From Euryodendron excelsum (Eukaryota; Streptophyta; Magnoliopsida; Ericales; Pentaphylacaceae), in the NCBI GenBank assembly GCA_033060915.1, contig CM065378.1, positions 54,759,501-54,823,500 on the forward strand: a DNA stretch of 64,000 nt, read 5' to 3'. This document shows, one piece after another, positions 11,931-21,780 of this stretch. A program made the translations under genes and the position numbers. The notes beneath the pieces are model-generated. The model saw only the letters and a program-made list of their open reading frames with translations, was not told where the DNA came from and did no database searches. Each line of letters opens with the position of its first letter. Position 1 is the stretch's first letter.

Positions 11931-11980
11931 GTCCCACATCGGTCACATAAACAAAACACAACTAAAATCATGCTATAAAA
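11931..11980 (+). promoter_or_regulatory. snRNA-type promoter module (USE plus TATA), plus strand
   Basis: GTCCCACATCG (11931-11941) is followed after 31 nt by CTATAAAA (11973-11980). It mirrors the minus-strand module 42 bp away, so the two point outward from the centre of the hAT-type element. The downstream sequence is not a U1-U6 RNA that I recognise. Confidence 0.45.
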
Positions 11981-12520
11981 CATATGCTGGGCTGAGCACC
12001 CAAGATTCAAGGTTTTATAGGCCCTTATTCAGGGCGGGTTCGGGGTTGGTAGAACAAAACCTGTCCCCGTCCCAAACCCGATGCGGGTTGCTCTATACTA
12101 TCCCATCCCCGCCCTAACCCTGTTTGGATGTAACTCAACCCGTCCCAATAGGGGCGGGGCGGGGCGGGTCCCCGATATTTCGGGGCAAATTGCCATCCCT
12201 AGTTGAAATCTATGATCCAACATATTCAAGATAGTTGCGGACTATCCTCGATCAAAGATACTTCAATGATATTATATAAAGATAATGCAGCATGTATTGC
12301 ACAAATCAAGGGACGCTACATTAAAGGTGACAGAACCAAACATATATCGCCAAAGTTCTTTTATGCATATAAACTACAGAAAAATAGTGATATTAATTTC
12401 CAGCAGATACATTCAAGTGATAACTTGGCAGACTTATTTACTAAAGCACTCCCAACTGCAACATTTGAGAAATTGGTACACAACATTGGCATGCGTCGGC
12501 TTAAAGCTCTGAACAATTGA

Positions 12521-12703
12521 AGCTATAAACTTCAACTTCATACCAGTGTATGAATGAGGGAGAGTTGCAGATTGTACTCTTTTTTCTTCATCAAAAGTTT
12601 TTTTTCCCATAGGGTTTTTATTGGCAAGGTTATAACGAGGCAGTTTTTAGCGCACCCATTTTTCTTTCGCTACGGTTTTTATGAGGTTTCTTGTGGTGGT
12701 CAT
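12521..12703 (+). other. 3' untranslated part of the copia element
   Basis: This is the sequence between the pol stop and the polypurine tract. It has no frame of interest. Confidence 0.6.
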
Positions 12704-12714
12704 CCAAGGGGGAG
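12704..12714 (+). promoter_or_regulatory. Polypurine tract of the copia element
   Basis: AAGGGGGAG directly precedes the 3' LTR, the place where plus-strand DNA synthesis is primed. Confidence 0.8.
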
Positions 12715-13124
12715 TGTTATGAAATAGTTGAATGGTGGATGATTGCAAACATGTGATTTCCAACGTACCACTATTGGTTGTCTATATAAACAGAAGAAAA
12801 AAGAGAAAGAAGAAAGAGAGAAAAGCGAGAGAGAGATAGAAGAGAGAGAAATAGAGAGAGAGAGAGAGAGAGAAATGAGAGAGAGAAAGAAGACGAGCAA
12901 AAGAGAAGGAAGGAAAGGCAAAGAGTGTAGGTAAACTATTTACATTTCTATTGTCTTTATATTTTGTTTTATAAAATTAATACATGCTTAGGTGATCAAG
13001 AAGATCTATCTTCATAATTCCAGAAGAACTATTGACTTATTATTTAATAATTCCAGAAGAACTAGTTTTATTATATACTGTGTTTGAATATTTTATTTGC
13101 TTCAAATTCATTTAGTTTATAACA
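12715..13124 (+). repeat. 3' LTR of the copia element
   Basis: 410 bp, same ends as the 5' LTR, with roughly 6-8% substitutions by eye and a longer GA tract (about 12789-12900). The TATA box is intact. GAGAC follows at 13125-13129. Confidence 0.92.
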
Positions 13125-13129
13125 GAGAC

Positions 13130-13759
13130 CACTGAATGCTTTTTTCTAACCTTTGGAATTGTATAGTCGAATACCTTTCTCTCTCTCTCTCTCTCTGAGC
13201 CCACCCAACTTGGTCGCCACCTTTCTTTTCCTTAATAAATTAGCTTATGTACATTATCCACATATAGAGATTAGTAAAAGAGAGGGAACACAAATAGAAC
13301 ATTACTTCTATAATTAGTGTTAATAGGTAAGAGTAGTTAAAGATATATGTAAATTTTAAAAATTTTCACACGTGACCCATTTGATATATTGTCACTTACA
13401 TGAGGCGATAGGAACTCCTACAGCCTATGCTGAAAGAAAATTTAAAAGCTCTCAATAAAAATATAATTTTTGAAGCTGCAATTTGAAATTCATTCCCTTA
13501 AAATTCAGTTTAAATTTAAGCACATAATTGTTGATGATTGACATATATATATATATATATATCTCCAAATTGAGAACATTAATGGAACAACTTTGACTTC
13601 GCATATTTTCAAATAAATTTACATGAGCTCATTAATTGAACATTCAAAATTGCTTAGCACCTCAAAATAATCCGATTTTGACTCGAAATATCTCATATAT
13701 CCATGCTACATTTGGGCATAAAATAATTTGTTAGCTTTATGGTAAAAACAAATTGACAA
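13130..13759. other. AT-rich spacer with microsatellites
   Basis: It contains a TC run (about 13171-13196) and a TA run (about 13541-13561). No gene is seen. Confidence 0.55.
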
Positions 13760-14192
13760 ATCCGAGTCATTTTGTAGTAGTATACTAAAGAGGGAAACCA
13801 ATTCTTAGGGTGTGTAACACCCCGTGTGTTTTATACTTGGGAAGAGAAGAGAAAAAGAAATGACTCTTTCCTTCCCTTATTTGATTTGTAGTGTGAAAAA
13901 TTAGTTTCTCTCTATTTTTTTCTTTTTTTTTTTTAAAATCAAACCCGAAAGGAACCCAATTGTTTCTACCATTTCTTTCTTCCTTATTTTTTATTTCCAT
14001 TTCATGAGTATCAAGCACATGAATCCATAACGACAACAAGCACATCAACGCGTGTATCAAACAACCAACATGGGCGGTGGCTAGTGACTCGTTGATTAAT
14101 GTAACATTGACATGCAAGCAAGTTCCAAAGTTCAAATAGAATCAGCTTCAACTTCTCAAACCAACCCCCAAACTTTTCTAAGCCAAATCTAA
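13760..14192. repeat. Split copy of the 3.68-kb segment, left parts
   Basis: Bases 13760-13808 match 3675-3720 and bases 14113-14192 match about 3728-3790. Between them lies roughly 300 bp of foreign sequence starting GTGTAACACCCCGTG, which looks like an LTR fragment but has no partner or duplication. A 116-codon minus frame (13785-14135) spans the join and has no recognisable motif. Confidence 0.6.
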
Positions 14193-14287
14193 GGCCTTGT
14201 TTGACAGATGGGATAGGGGGTTTGGAGAGGATATTCTGCAGGGCCCATAAAATTTATATTTGGTAAAACAAAAACGGTACCAAATTA

Positions 14288-14483
14288 CGGAGGTGTTTGG
14301 ACACTAACTTATTTAGAAGCTTATAACTTATACTTATGACTTTATTGAATTGTGTTTGGCTGATCATAAAAACGTGATTTAAAAAAGCTACTTATATCTA
14401 ACACAATTTTCTAAAAAAGCTATTTGAAAAAGTAACTTTTTAAAACTAACTTAAAGATTATAAGCTGCCCATTCAAACACTCC
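14288..14483. mobile_element. Tourist-like MITE, copy 1
   Basis: Inverted ends GGAGGTGTTTGG and CAAACACTCC enclose 196 bp with palindromic AT-rich arms (AACTTAT and AGCTTATAA motifs). TTA flanks it on both sides (14285-14287 and 14484-14486). A 3-bp TWA target and these ends point to PIF/Harbinger. The same family is at 29483-29675. Confidence 0.75.
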
Positions 14484-14743
14484 TTACATATCTTGAGAGA
14501 GATGTAATTCTCAAAATAAAGGATATGTAATACCATGAAAAAGTGGTATTATAATAGGTTAATATAATATTATATAAATATATTACAATATAATATATTA
14601 TTAAAATTAATTTTGTAATAAATAATACGATAATATAACAATATAATATTAATTATCGCATCTTAACAAAACATAATATGTGTATTTCGTCATGTGATTA
14701 TTATTTATCACCTTTTAGGACTTTTCTTATCCCATAATGTTAC

Positions 14744-14989
14744 TTGATTAGTACTAGCAGGATCATCCCGCTGGTATGCGCCGAGCATGACAGTCGAAGG
14801 CTTAGTCTTAAGCCAGGAAAGATCCTGATCGAGTGCCAGACCTATGCAGACCCAACCTCGGGGGAATCTACAACAAAACCTCCTAGCCTGAATATCCTCA
14901 CTATATCCTTATCATTAAACGGTCACCCGATATCTAAGGCAAGCAATCATGTCAAGATCACTCTATCAGTCCACTATAGACTTCACTAG
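14744..14989 (+). other. Open frame without recognised family
   Basis: 81 codons with balanced base composition, unlike the AT-rich surroundings, beginning MISTSRIIPLVCAEHD. It leads into the tandem repeat at 15051. It may be part of an unrecognised retroelement; I found no domain. Confidence 0.2.
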
Positions 14990-15050
14990 ACCGGATGAGA
15001 AGGTTACCCTAACTGTTTAGGGTCAATCATAATTGTTTTGCCTTTTTTAA

Positions 15051-15259
15051 TGTACATCTTCTTCTTGGGCGATGTAAGTTAACTCGAGTATTCTGAGGTT
15101 GATTTCTTTCAGAGATAGGATCCAATATAGATCATGGGCAATCACAAGCAGAAAAATCACCCTTTTGAATGTATTTCTTCTCCTTGGGCAACATAAGTTA
15201 ACTCGGGTATTCCGAGGTTAATTTCTCTTGGAGATATGATCCAATATAGGTCACGGTAC
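15051..15259 (+). repeat. Two-copy imperfect tandem repeat, about 119-bp period
   Basis: A block of about 88 bp starting TGTACATCTTCTTCTTGGGC at 15051 recurs at 15170, with shared landmarks GTAAGTTAACTCG/ATAAGTTAACTCG and GATCCAATATAG. A short unrelated linker separates the copies. Confidence 0.7.
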
Positions 15260-15582
15260 CAGCACGAACTATTCTCAAATTGCTAACAAACAGTGACAAC
15301 TTCTATGAAAAGATAAACCAAAAAATAGTTTGATTTGGAAAGTTGGATTAAACTACTAATAATTCAAATTAAAGCTAGTTTAAAAATTATAAAGAGAATT
15401 AGATTCAATTGATTCGATCACCTAATTCATTCAAGGCTTTCAATAATATTTATAATTAAAATTAAATACCACAATCAAGAGTGTTTGATTTGGAAGATTT
15501 AACTTTAAAAAGTAATAATTCTCAAATAATTGAAGTTAGATTCGTAGTCAATAGTAGAATCATAGGTTAATACTATTAATTT

Positions 15583-16938
15583 TGTTGGGAACGGCAGAAT
15601 TTTTCACGACCTGGCCATAGTGCAATCGTATAATATCAAAAATTTTAATCTGATTAGCAGAAACTAATCTACGTAATTAGTATCATACCTTCGAGTTCTA
15701 TCTGGTTTGATCTCGAATAACAGCAGGTATGAATTTTGAAATCCTTCTTCTTTGATCTCGAACAACAAGCAATAGCAACAAGAAATAATCAATTGCTCAA
15801 ACTCAACATTCGCACTTCTATTGTATCCCTCGTGCACGCCTTACTTCAGAGAGAGTGGGCTCACAGCTGATAGAGTTTATTTCTCTCACAAAAATGTATC
15901 TCTCAATTATGAGTAAATGTAACCTTAGCTGCTCTTAGAGTGCGTATATATAGAGGCTACAACAGGAACTACGTGATTAGTATGACTAGGACTTCCTACG
16001 GAAATAAGGATTCTTAATTAAACCAAGATTAATCCTTATTTACGTAAATTATAGTTTATACTACTAATGAATTATAATTGCACTCATTGTCATACTAAGA
16101 ATAATATTCGAGCTCCATATTATTAAATATTTTTTTTATCTCCCCATAGTAAGATCACAAATATTCATCTATTAAATTAAATTAAATTAAATTACTAATA
16201 ATTAAATTTAATAGACTTATTTAATTCCTTAAGACCTTCCACTTAATTTATTTGATAAGTCAGATTCATAATCCACCTGCAGGGTTTAACATAATAAAAA
16301 CTTATAAACTTCCTCAATAAGGTATCATCAATCTCTGTACCGGGACGTGAATTCCATCAATAATTAATTTTCACCATATACGTAATATTATTTTCCAACT
16401 CACTGAGTTTATTGACCCACTAAGAATCTCACTCTTCTGTGAATCAAAATAATAAACATTACATGCACGTGTCTATTTATTATATTAGAATTAAGATTAT
16501 AAGCACTCATAATAATCATAAGGTATCAATTGTTTTATATAGTTAGTATAAAAGCAATTGCCTTAACACGATCATGTTCAATACACACAAAGTGTACTAG
16601 TGCAAGGAGTTGGAACTATACCGTTTCCCATAGTCAAGACAGATATATTAAAACCTTGTGCTACAGTCCTACTAATAGTGTGTTCAATTCCATTTAAAAC
16701 TGTGAACGATAAGCTTATATTCCATAACAACCAATGATCTGATCTTTCGTATGTAAGTCGTACTCTACACACTAAATCATCTACTATATAGAATAATAGA
16801 CACACATGCATAATCATTAAATAAATAACGCAAGACAAACATTGCTTACAAAGATTTTTATTAAAATGGAATAACTAATTTATTAATAAATACTAAAACT
16901 ATTACACAAAACATGTCTTTTAGTATAAATCTCTAACA
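15583..16938 (-). repeat. Solo LTR, minus orientation
   Basis: On the minus strand it starts GTTAGAGATTT and ends CGTTCCCAACA. A TATA box (CTCTATATATAC, about 15953-15942) lies where an LTR promoter should be, about 360 bp from the 3' end. The host repeat AATTT flanks it (15578-15582 and 16938-16942, one base shared with the terminus). About 1355 bp with no gypsy or copia coding next to it points to a solo LTR left by recombination. The family is not certain. An 86-codon minus frame inside (16578-16838) is not a gene I recognise. Confidence 0.65.
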
Positions 16939-16942
16939 ATTT

Positions 16943-17929
16943 GACTAGGATCAATACCAAATTAAGAAATTAAGTATTAAATTCATAAAAAATAATCAAT
17001 AACCTATGTGTTCTTAAGCATCCAATATTCAATTGGTGAGAATTGTAAATTTAGGAAGATACATCAATGAAAACATGAGATACCCTATTGAATACTTTGG
17101 ACTATTTGAGTGATCATCACAATTGAGCCCACTTGAAAACTTAGCTATGCATTTCCATAGAGAAATTGGAGAATTGAATTGAAATCATAATGAAAACTCT
17201 TAGCCAAAAAAAAAAAAAAAAAGAAATCATAATGAAAACAAAGCTAAAAGATGAATTGATTTGAATTAGTATTGAAATTAATGTTTCTCTTTAATACAAA
17301 GCTGTAAAACTACCTACTATGAGCATAAATACGTACAGAAAATGATAGATCCCCAATTTAAGTAGAAAATTTGACTTTATAGGCTGAATTAAAACACATT
17401 TGCCATAAAGCGTTTGAATGGGCACCCGTTCGAACGGCTATCGAATGGGCTTTGGACAACCTTTGAATAGGGGAAATCGAGCCTCTATAATTTCAAATGG
17501 TTTCACAGAGGCTCTCTTGTGGTCTCTGTTCTAGAAAAGCGTTTGAACGTCCTTGAGGGCTGTTCAAACGGTATCTTTACACTTCTGCCCTCCAATGCTA
17601 TAATTTGTTCCTTTTAAGTCTGATACCTATATAGCAGTCATAAAAAGATATTTGGATCAAAATACAACTAAAAACAATGAAATAACACTAAACTATGTCT
17701 AACAACTAGCTATATAGAGGATAATTATTACACTTTTGGAGTGTAATCAATAATACCTATACTCCAACTATGCTAACGTAGGCATGAGAGAGCATTAGGC
17801 CGGCACTCCACTGGTGTCTAGTGTTATCTATTATCTTTGATCCTTGCTTGATCCAGTCCGGTAAAGGCATACAAATTTACTACAACGTCACTATTTATTC
17901 CCTATTTTCTTATTCCGCAATAAAATGTG
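16943..17929. other. AT-rich remainder of the composite insertion
   Basis: A poly-A run lies near 17206-17222. Around 17410-17565 a short inverted motif recurs (GCGTTTGAATGGGC and CTGTTCAAACGG). No gene is seen. Confidence 0.45.
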
Positions 17930-18030
17930 ACCTAATTGTGTTGGATGAAATTCATTTCATCTCATCCAAATTTGGAAGTGGAGTCTCTATGACCCATTAA
18001 TTGACTATTAGAAAATTGCATATATATATC
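17930..18030. repeat. Split copy of the 3.68-kb segment, right part
   Basis: It matches 3795-3895 closely (TGTTGGATGAAA, GGAAGTGGAGTCT, TATTAGAAAATTGCA) and ends in a similar TA-rich run. Confidence 0.72.
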
Positions 18031-18462
18031 TATATTACATTTCATGACTATTTTTTAAAAATTGTCATAGATATACATTTAGATTGAATGGTCGGTATTA
18101 GTTATGTGTTAAATCTAACGGTTGAGATCATGCAAAGTCTCCTTGAAGTCCGGCCTAAATATCCCGCCCAACTCTATCAACGTGCAGTACGTGCAATTGT
18201 AGCATGTAATAAGGAGTGAAGGGCGTAATGCTCCTCTTTATGTGAGCTTCATACACACTGATAACCATAGGGTCAACAAATAACCATTTTCTATTCCCAT
18301 GGCTGCCCACCATAACCGAAGAGCACAACCAGGTGTACCATCATCGCGAGTCCCCTTGCTGCCATCTCTATCGCCGAACCAACCTGTTTCAGCCACCATG
18401 GCCAAAACCTTGCTACCATTTTATTCCTCACCTTCACCATAACAACCGTGGTTGTAACCCAA

Positions 18463-18493
<31 letters not shown>

Positions 18494-18571
18494 AGCCATG
18501 ATGAAGACCTAACGACCAAATCACCACCTCCATCAACATATCCAACAGTGGAAACACCCACAGCCGCATGG
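18031..18571. other. Spacer with CT microsatellite
   Basis: A CT run covers about 18465-18493. The pyrimidine-rich stretch from 18290 (ATG at 18299) resembles a 5' leader but has no open frame of length. Confidence 0.4.
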
Positions 18572-18914
18572 ACAAAGCTAAGTTATGGCTAAGGGGGGCC
18601 ATGGCCCCGTTATTTTCGAAAAAAATCCCAATATATATGGTAAAAATCCAGCCCAAAAATGTTTGCCTAATAAAGTGGCCCCCTTAATGTTAAAAAAATC
18701 TTATTATATTTACTATAGAATCGAGGTCTAAAATATTTTACATACTAAAATGGTCCTTTTCATGTGCAGTTTACGTTGTAGCCGATTTTTGTTTGTCATG
18801 TAACCTTTAGTTTTATTTGTTTGTTATTCGATTTATCTCTAGCCCAAAACCTATGCTCACCCATATCCAATTAATTTAGATCTAAGCCAAAATTTGAAGA
18901 AGAAAAAATATAGC

Positions 18915-18956
<42 letters not shown>

Positions 18957-18982
18957 AATGTAGAATCCCGGCTTCATCCCAC
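18572..18982. mobile_element. Terminal-inverted-repeat element, family uncertain
   Basis: The left end GGACAAAGCTAAG continuing to GGGGGGCCATGGCCCC and the right end, read on the minus strand as GGATGAAGCCGGGATT, resemble each other in inverted orientation. No target duplication is clear. The interior is AT-rich and non-coding. The C run at 18916-18954 lies in its right arm. Confidence 0.4.
18916..18954. repeat. Poly-C run of 39 bases
   Basis: Thirty-nine consecutive C residues. Homopolymers of C this long are rare in plant DNA and prone to sequencing and assembly error. It may have grown from a shorter C run in the arm of the surrounding element. Confidence 0.95.
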
Positions 18983-20109
18983 CAACCGCTAGACTACCCT
19001 TTCACTCTCTATATGACTTCATGTGTTTGGTTTAAGCAATTGAAGGTTTCCATGATCTTAGAACTGGTAAACTCCCTAACCCTTTATTTTTCTTGGTCTC
19101 ATATAGTGCTTTTCTTAGGGTTTCTAATTTTAAGTGTAATGTTGCAATACACACAGGTCACTTACCGAAGATTGAAAAAAAAAAAGTTGAAATTTCTATC
19201 ATAAATCAGCCACTTTAAATTTCCTTTTTCTTTGTTCTCCCATTTTGAGCCTGCTTTCTCTTTGAATAATGATTTTTGTCCTTTATGAAAGGAAAACATA
19301 CTTAAGGAGTCTGCAAGGAAGATCTAGAGATCATATTCTCTGGCATTGGCTAATACAAAGGAGCCTCTGATGGTATATTTGCACTTGATTTGACTTTTTG
19401 ATTTCATGGGTTCAAAGCCTTACTAATTTCTTTTGTAAAAATATGTCTAATCCATGTTTTTTCCTCCATGGTTCATGGTTGCAGGAGGACTTGAAGCGAC
19501 TCTGCGTTTGTGAATGAACCTCCCAGTAATTATCTCTTCAGTGTAGTGGTGTTATGTATGAAGCATATGGAGAATGGTAATATGTACATATAAGAGGGTT
19601 ATGTTTAGCTTGCTTGTACAGTGCTTGACTGATAAAAGTATACCAGGAATGAATTCGTTCTCATATTTTGTCAAGGCTCTCTTTGTTCAATTTATGGCCT
19701 ATGCGACATGATAGGGATGCATTCATACCTCACTTTGGTTTATTGACTTTCAAGACAAAAATTATTTGTAGTTTAAAAGCATATGGACTCTTCTTTTTGT
19801 TTACCTGTACTGTACAATGATACTATATCTAGCATACATGTACTTGAAGGTATTTTAATGAAATCGACATTTTAAAATATATTTTATCATTCATGAACAA
19901 ATTTTGAAAGAAAAAAATATTTTTTCTTTAAAAGAAACCTGAAACTGGTGTTTTGGTGGGATATATAAAAGGTTGAAGAAACTATGCAATTTCTATGATC
20001 ATTTTTGCATTCCATTTTGGAATGAGCAGTTTCATTTTTGCATTAGGCCTAGCTTTCTCAACTTTTGAAAGAGTTCACAGTATACTTGATAGTACAGCAA
20101 TCTCGTAGT
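18983..20109. other. Spacer, possible remnant 3' gene end
   Basis: No domain is seen. Bases 19485-19517 follow a good acceptor (TTGCAG) and read 10 codons to a stop, which could be a last exon, but nothing upstream supports it. Confidence 0.35.
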
Positions 20110-20700
20110 GTCTTGGCCCCAAGCCGTCGATGAGCTCTCTCTCGGCGGTTGGTGGTCTCCTGCTCTAAACATACCGATGCGGTGCCTGCTAAAGACCCTC
20201 CGGTGTTCAAGTTAGATTCAAGAGAGAGATATTGTTGCTAGAGAGTGTTTTGTTTGCTTAGGGTTTTCTGGTATGCATACCTGAAGAAGTTAGCTGTTGT
20301 TTCACTTTGTTCGCCTAAATGGGAGTAGTTGGTGGCTTCTCCACGTGGCGGTCTCCCGTTGGAGGGTCAGAACTGTGACAGGACACTCGAGAGGGTCTCC
20401 TCTACACTTTATGGTGGCGTGTGTCAGAACGGTGTCAAGGGTAGGGTGATTGTTGCTTGCACACGCCACGCCCACACCCCAAGTGTGCGCAAGGGTGTCT
20501 GGTGTCAGGCGTGGGCCTTATTGACGTGATTGCGAGGCCGACCAGAATGGGAGGTTACCGAACGTTTGGCCCCTTCGGGACCCGAGGAGGAGGTACTTCA
20601 GGGCCAGGGACCAACCAGGAGATACGGTGAAGGACAATCTGATCCGGACCAACTAGGCGTGCATGGGCTCTGACCTGGTCGGGAAAGCGTCATTACCAAT
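20110..20700. other. GC-rich block of unknown origin
   Basis: The block begins near TGTCTTGGCCCCAAGCC and ends near GACCTGGTCGGGAAAGC with abrupt change of composition on both sides. The longest plus frame is 66 codons (20329-20529) and shows no domain. An LTR-like or captured insertion fits the edges, but I found no target duplication or partner copy. Confidence 0.35.
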
Positions 20701-21775
20701 ACTCATTAGATTTGAAGTGTTGGGTTGTTTGGGTTTCATTTGGTGGTTGATGGATTGGTTCATCTATGACTATGGATTTGCCTTTTTGTTTAGTGGAAAT
20801 GCAGTAGCATTTTGATTGTATTTCTAAGGATATTGATTCGGTTACTTCTCTAATTTAGCATTGGCTTTTGCTTGGTCACTTATTGACTATTTTGATTTTG
20901 CTTATTCTTTTTCTTTTTATTAAAAGTTTCTTTTTTCGGAATATGTGGAATGCTATATTGCTTTGTGAAAGGGAAAAAAGCAAAGATGAACTGTAGAAGA
21001 AAAATAGAACTATTTTGAGTAATGGCATAATCAATTTGATAAAGTGTCCTATTTTGAGTAATGGCATAATTAATTTGATAACATATGTTAATTTTGGAAA
21101 ACTTAGTGGCTTCAATTTGCTAAATTGTTTCTCTTTTTTTTTTTAAATTTGGGTTAAAAATTAATTTCTAATGTTGTTTATGCTAATTAGAATCTTGAAC
21201 TCAAATAGGACACATTACCAAATGCAGGTTTAGATTTTGTGGAGAGTGTCATAAAAATTATCGAATGTATGTTTAGATTTTGTGGAGAGTGTCGTAGACA
21301 CGGGTTATCCCTAGTCTATATAACAAAACACATCAATTTTTTTAAAAAATGTCCTACATGTCTCATCCCACGATTGTAGTTTATTTTGATAAAAAGTAGA
21401 TAGCTGAGATTATATTATGGCTTTCTCCTCCACCCTCAATGTCCCTCCTAAAAATATCACTTTTAATGAGTCCCATTTTCATTGGTACTTTATATAGAGA
21501 GAAGTAAAACGATCAGTGTTGTTGGTAGAGGAGAGCCATCTCGCAGCCGCTAGATAAAATATTGCCACTATCTCAGCTGTTAGATCAAGTTGTTAAAGTT
21601 AATTGAAGTACAGGTGTGGCATGCAAGCAAAGAGTAAAGGCATTAAATGCTTAGCTCCCATATATATGAGAGCCAAAACCAGAGGGAGATCATTCCCATC
21701 ATCTGTGTGTGTGTGTGTGTGTTTAATTTAGCCTTCACTAACAAACCACTATTCAAAACACCAACTCTAACCTTA
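20701..21775. other. AT-rich spacer
   Basis: A short repeat, TTTGATAA with neighbouring TTTTGAGTAATGGCATAAT, occurs twice at 21013-21080. The stretch GAGTGTCGTAGACA with GGGTTATCC (21285-21310) recurs near 36895, a sign of diverged duplicates. A TG run lies at about 21704-21721. No gene is seen. Confidence 0.45.
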
Positions 21776-21780
21776 CCTAC

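Larger units (their letters stand above)
11577..12201. mobile_element. Non-autonomous hAT-type element
   Basis: The element is 625 bp with perfect 12-bp inverted ends (TAGGGATGGCAA and TTGCCATCCCTA). An 8-bp direct repeat, GTTGAAAT, flanks it (11569-11576 and 12202-12209). Eight-base duplications and short inverted ends define the hAT superfamily. The outer parts are GC-rich and repeat motifs such as GGGCGGG and CCCCGCCCC. The centre is AT-rich and carries two divergent promoter-like modules. There is no transposase. Removing it rejoins the copia RNase H frame cleanly, so it is the younger insertion. Confidence 0.92.
9522..12520 (+). pseudogene. Ty1/copia pol remnant (integrase edge, RT, RNase H)
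   Basis: Recognisable pieces appear in order. At 9522-9590 is the GAG-pre-integrase motif (HDRLGHLRLAMICP). Near 9670-9960 is the integrase-RT linker with FPPLGGDK and IANQLPEAFTD. An acidic Glu/Pro-rich linker lies at 9960-10208. RT motif LYGLYQARRRWYN is at about 10774-10815. At 10889-10918 the frame reads IIAILNIIG where the family has a YVDD-containing motif, so the catalytic aspartates are deleted. RT and RNase H continue at 11156-11485 (YADID), where a stop replaces an arginine after VISW, and at 12203-12520 (LYKDNAACIAQ, ADLFTKALP). The hAT-type insertion at 11577-12201 splits the RNase H part. No active enzyme could be made. Confidence 0.88.
6973..13124 (+). mobile_element. Ty1/copia retrotransposon, complete but dead
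   Basis: Two direct LTRs (6973-7364 and 12715-13124), each starting TGTTATGAAA and ending TTTATAACA, enclose a plus-strand interior. The 5-bp repeat GAGAC flanks the whole (6968-6972 and 13125-13129). The order of motifs, GAG-pre-integrase, linker, reverse transcriptase, RNase H, is that of Ty1/copia. Every domain has stops or deletions, the RT active-site motif is gone, and a hAT-type element sits in the RNase H part. The LTRs differ at many positions and in a GA tract, so insertion is old relative to the youngest plant elements. Confidence 0.92.
14193..17929. mobile_element. Composite insertion into the split segment
   Basis: Homology to the 3.7-kb segment stops at CAAATCTAA (about 14195) and resumes at CCTAATTGTG (17930), so about 3.7 kb was added. 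The left edge, TAAGGCCTTGTTTGACA, looks like a Tourist end next to its TAA target. No matching right end is seen. The interior holds a Tourist MITE, a tandem repeat and a solo LTR, described separately. The rest has no recognisable gene. Confidence 0.45.

Noticed and set aside
11978..12080. U-snRNA gene behind the plus-strand promoter module
   Set aside because: The downstream sequence does not resemble U1, U2, U4, U5 or U6 starts that I know and has no visible Sm-type site in context.
13785..14135. 116-codon minus frame
   Set aside because: It spans the join between a duplicated segment and foreign DNA and has a Lys-rich middle from a T run; no motif.
19485..19517. Last exon of a gene
   Set aside because: A good acceptor and an 11-codon frame are too little evidence without an upstream exon.
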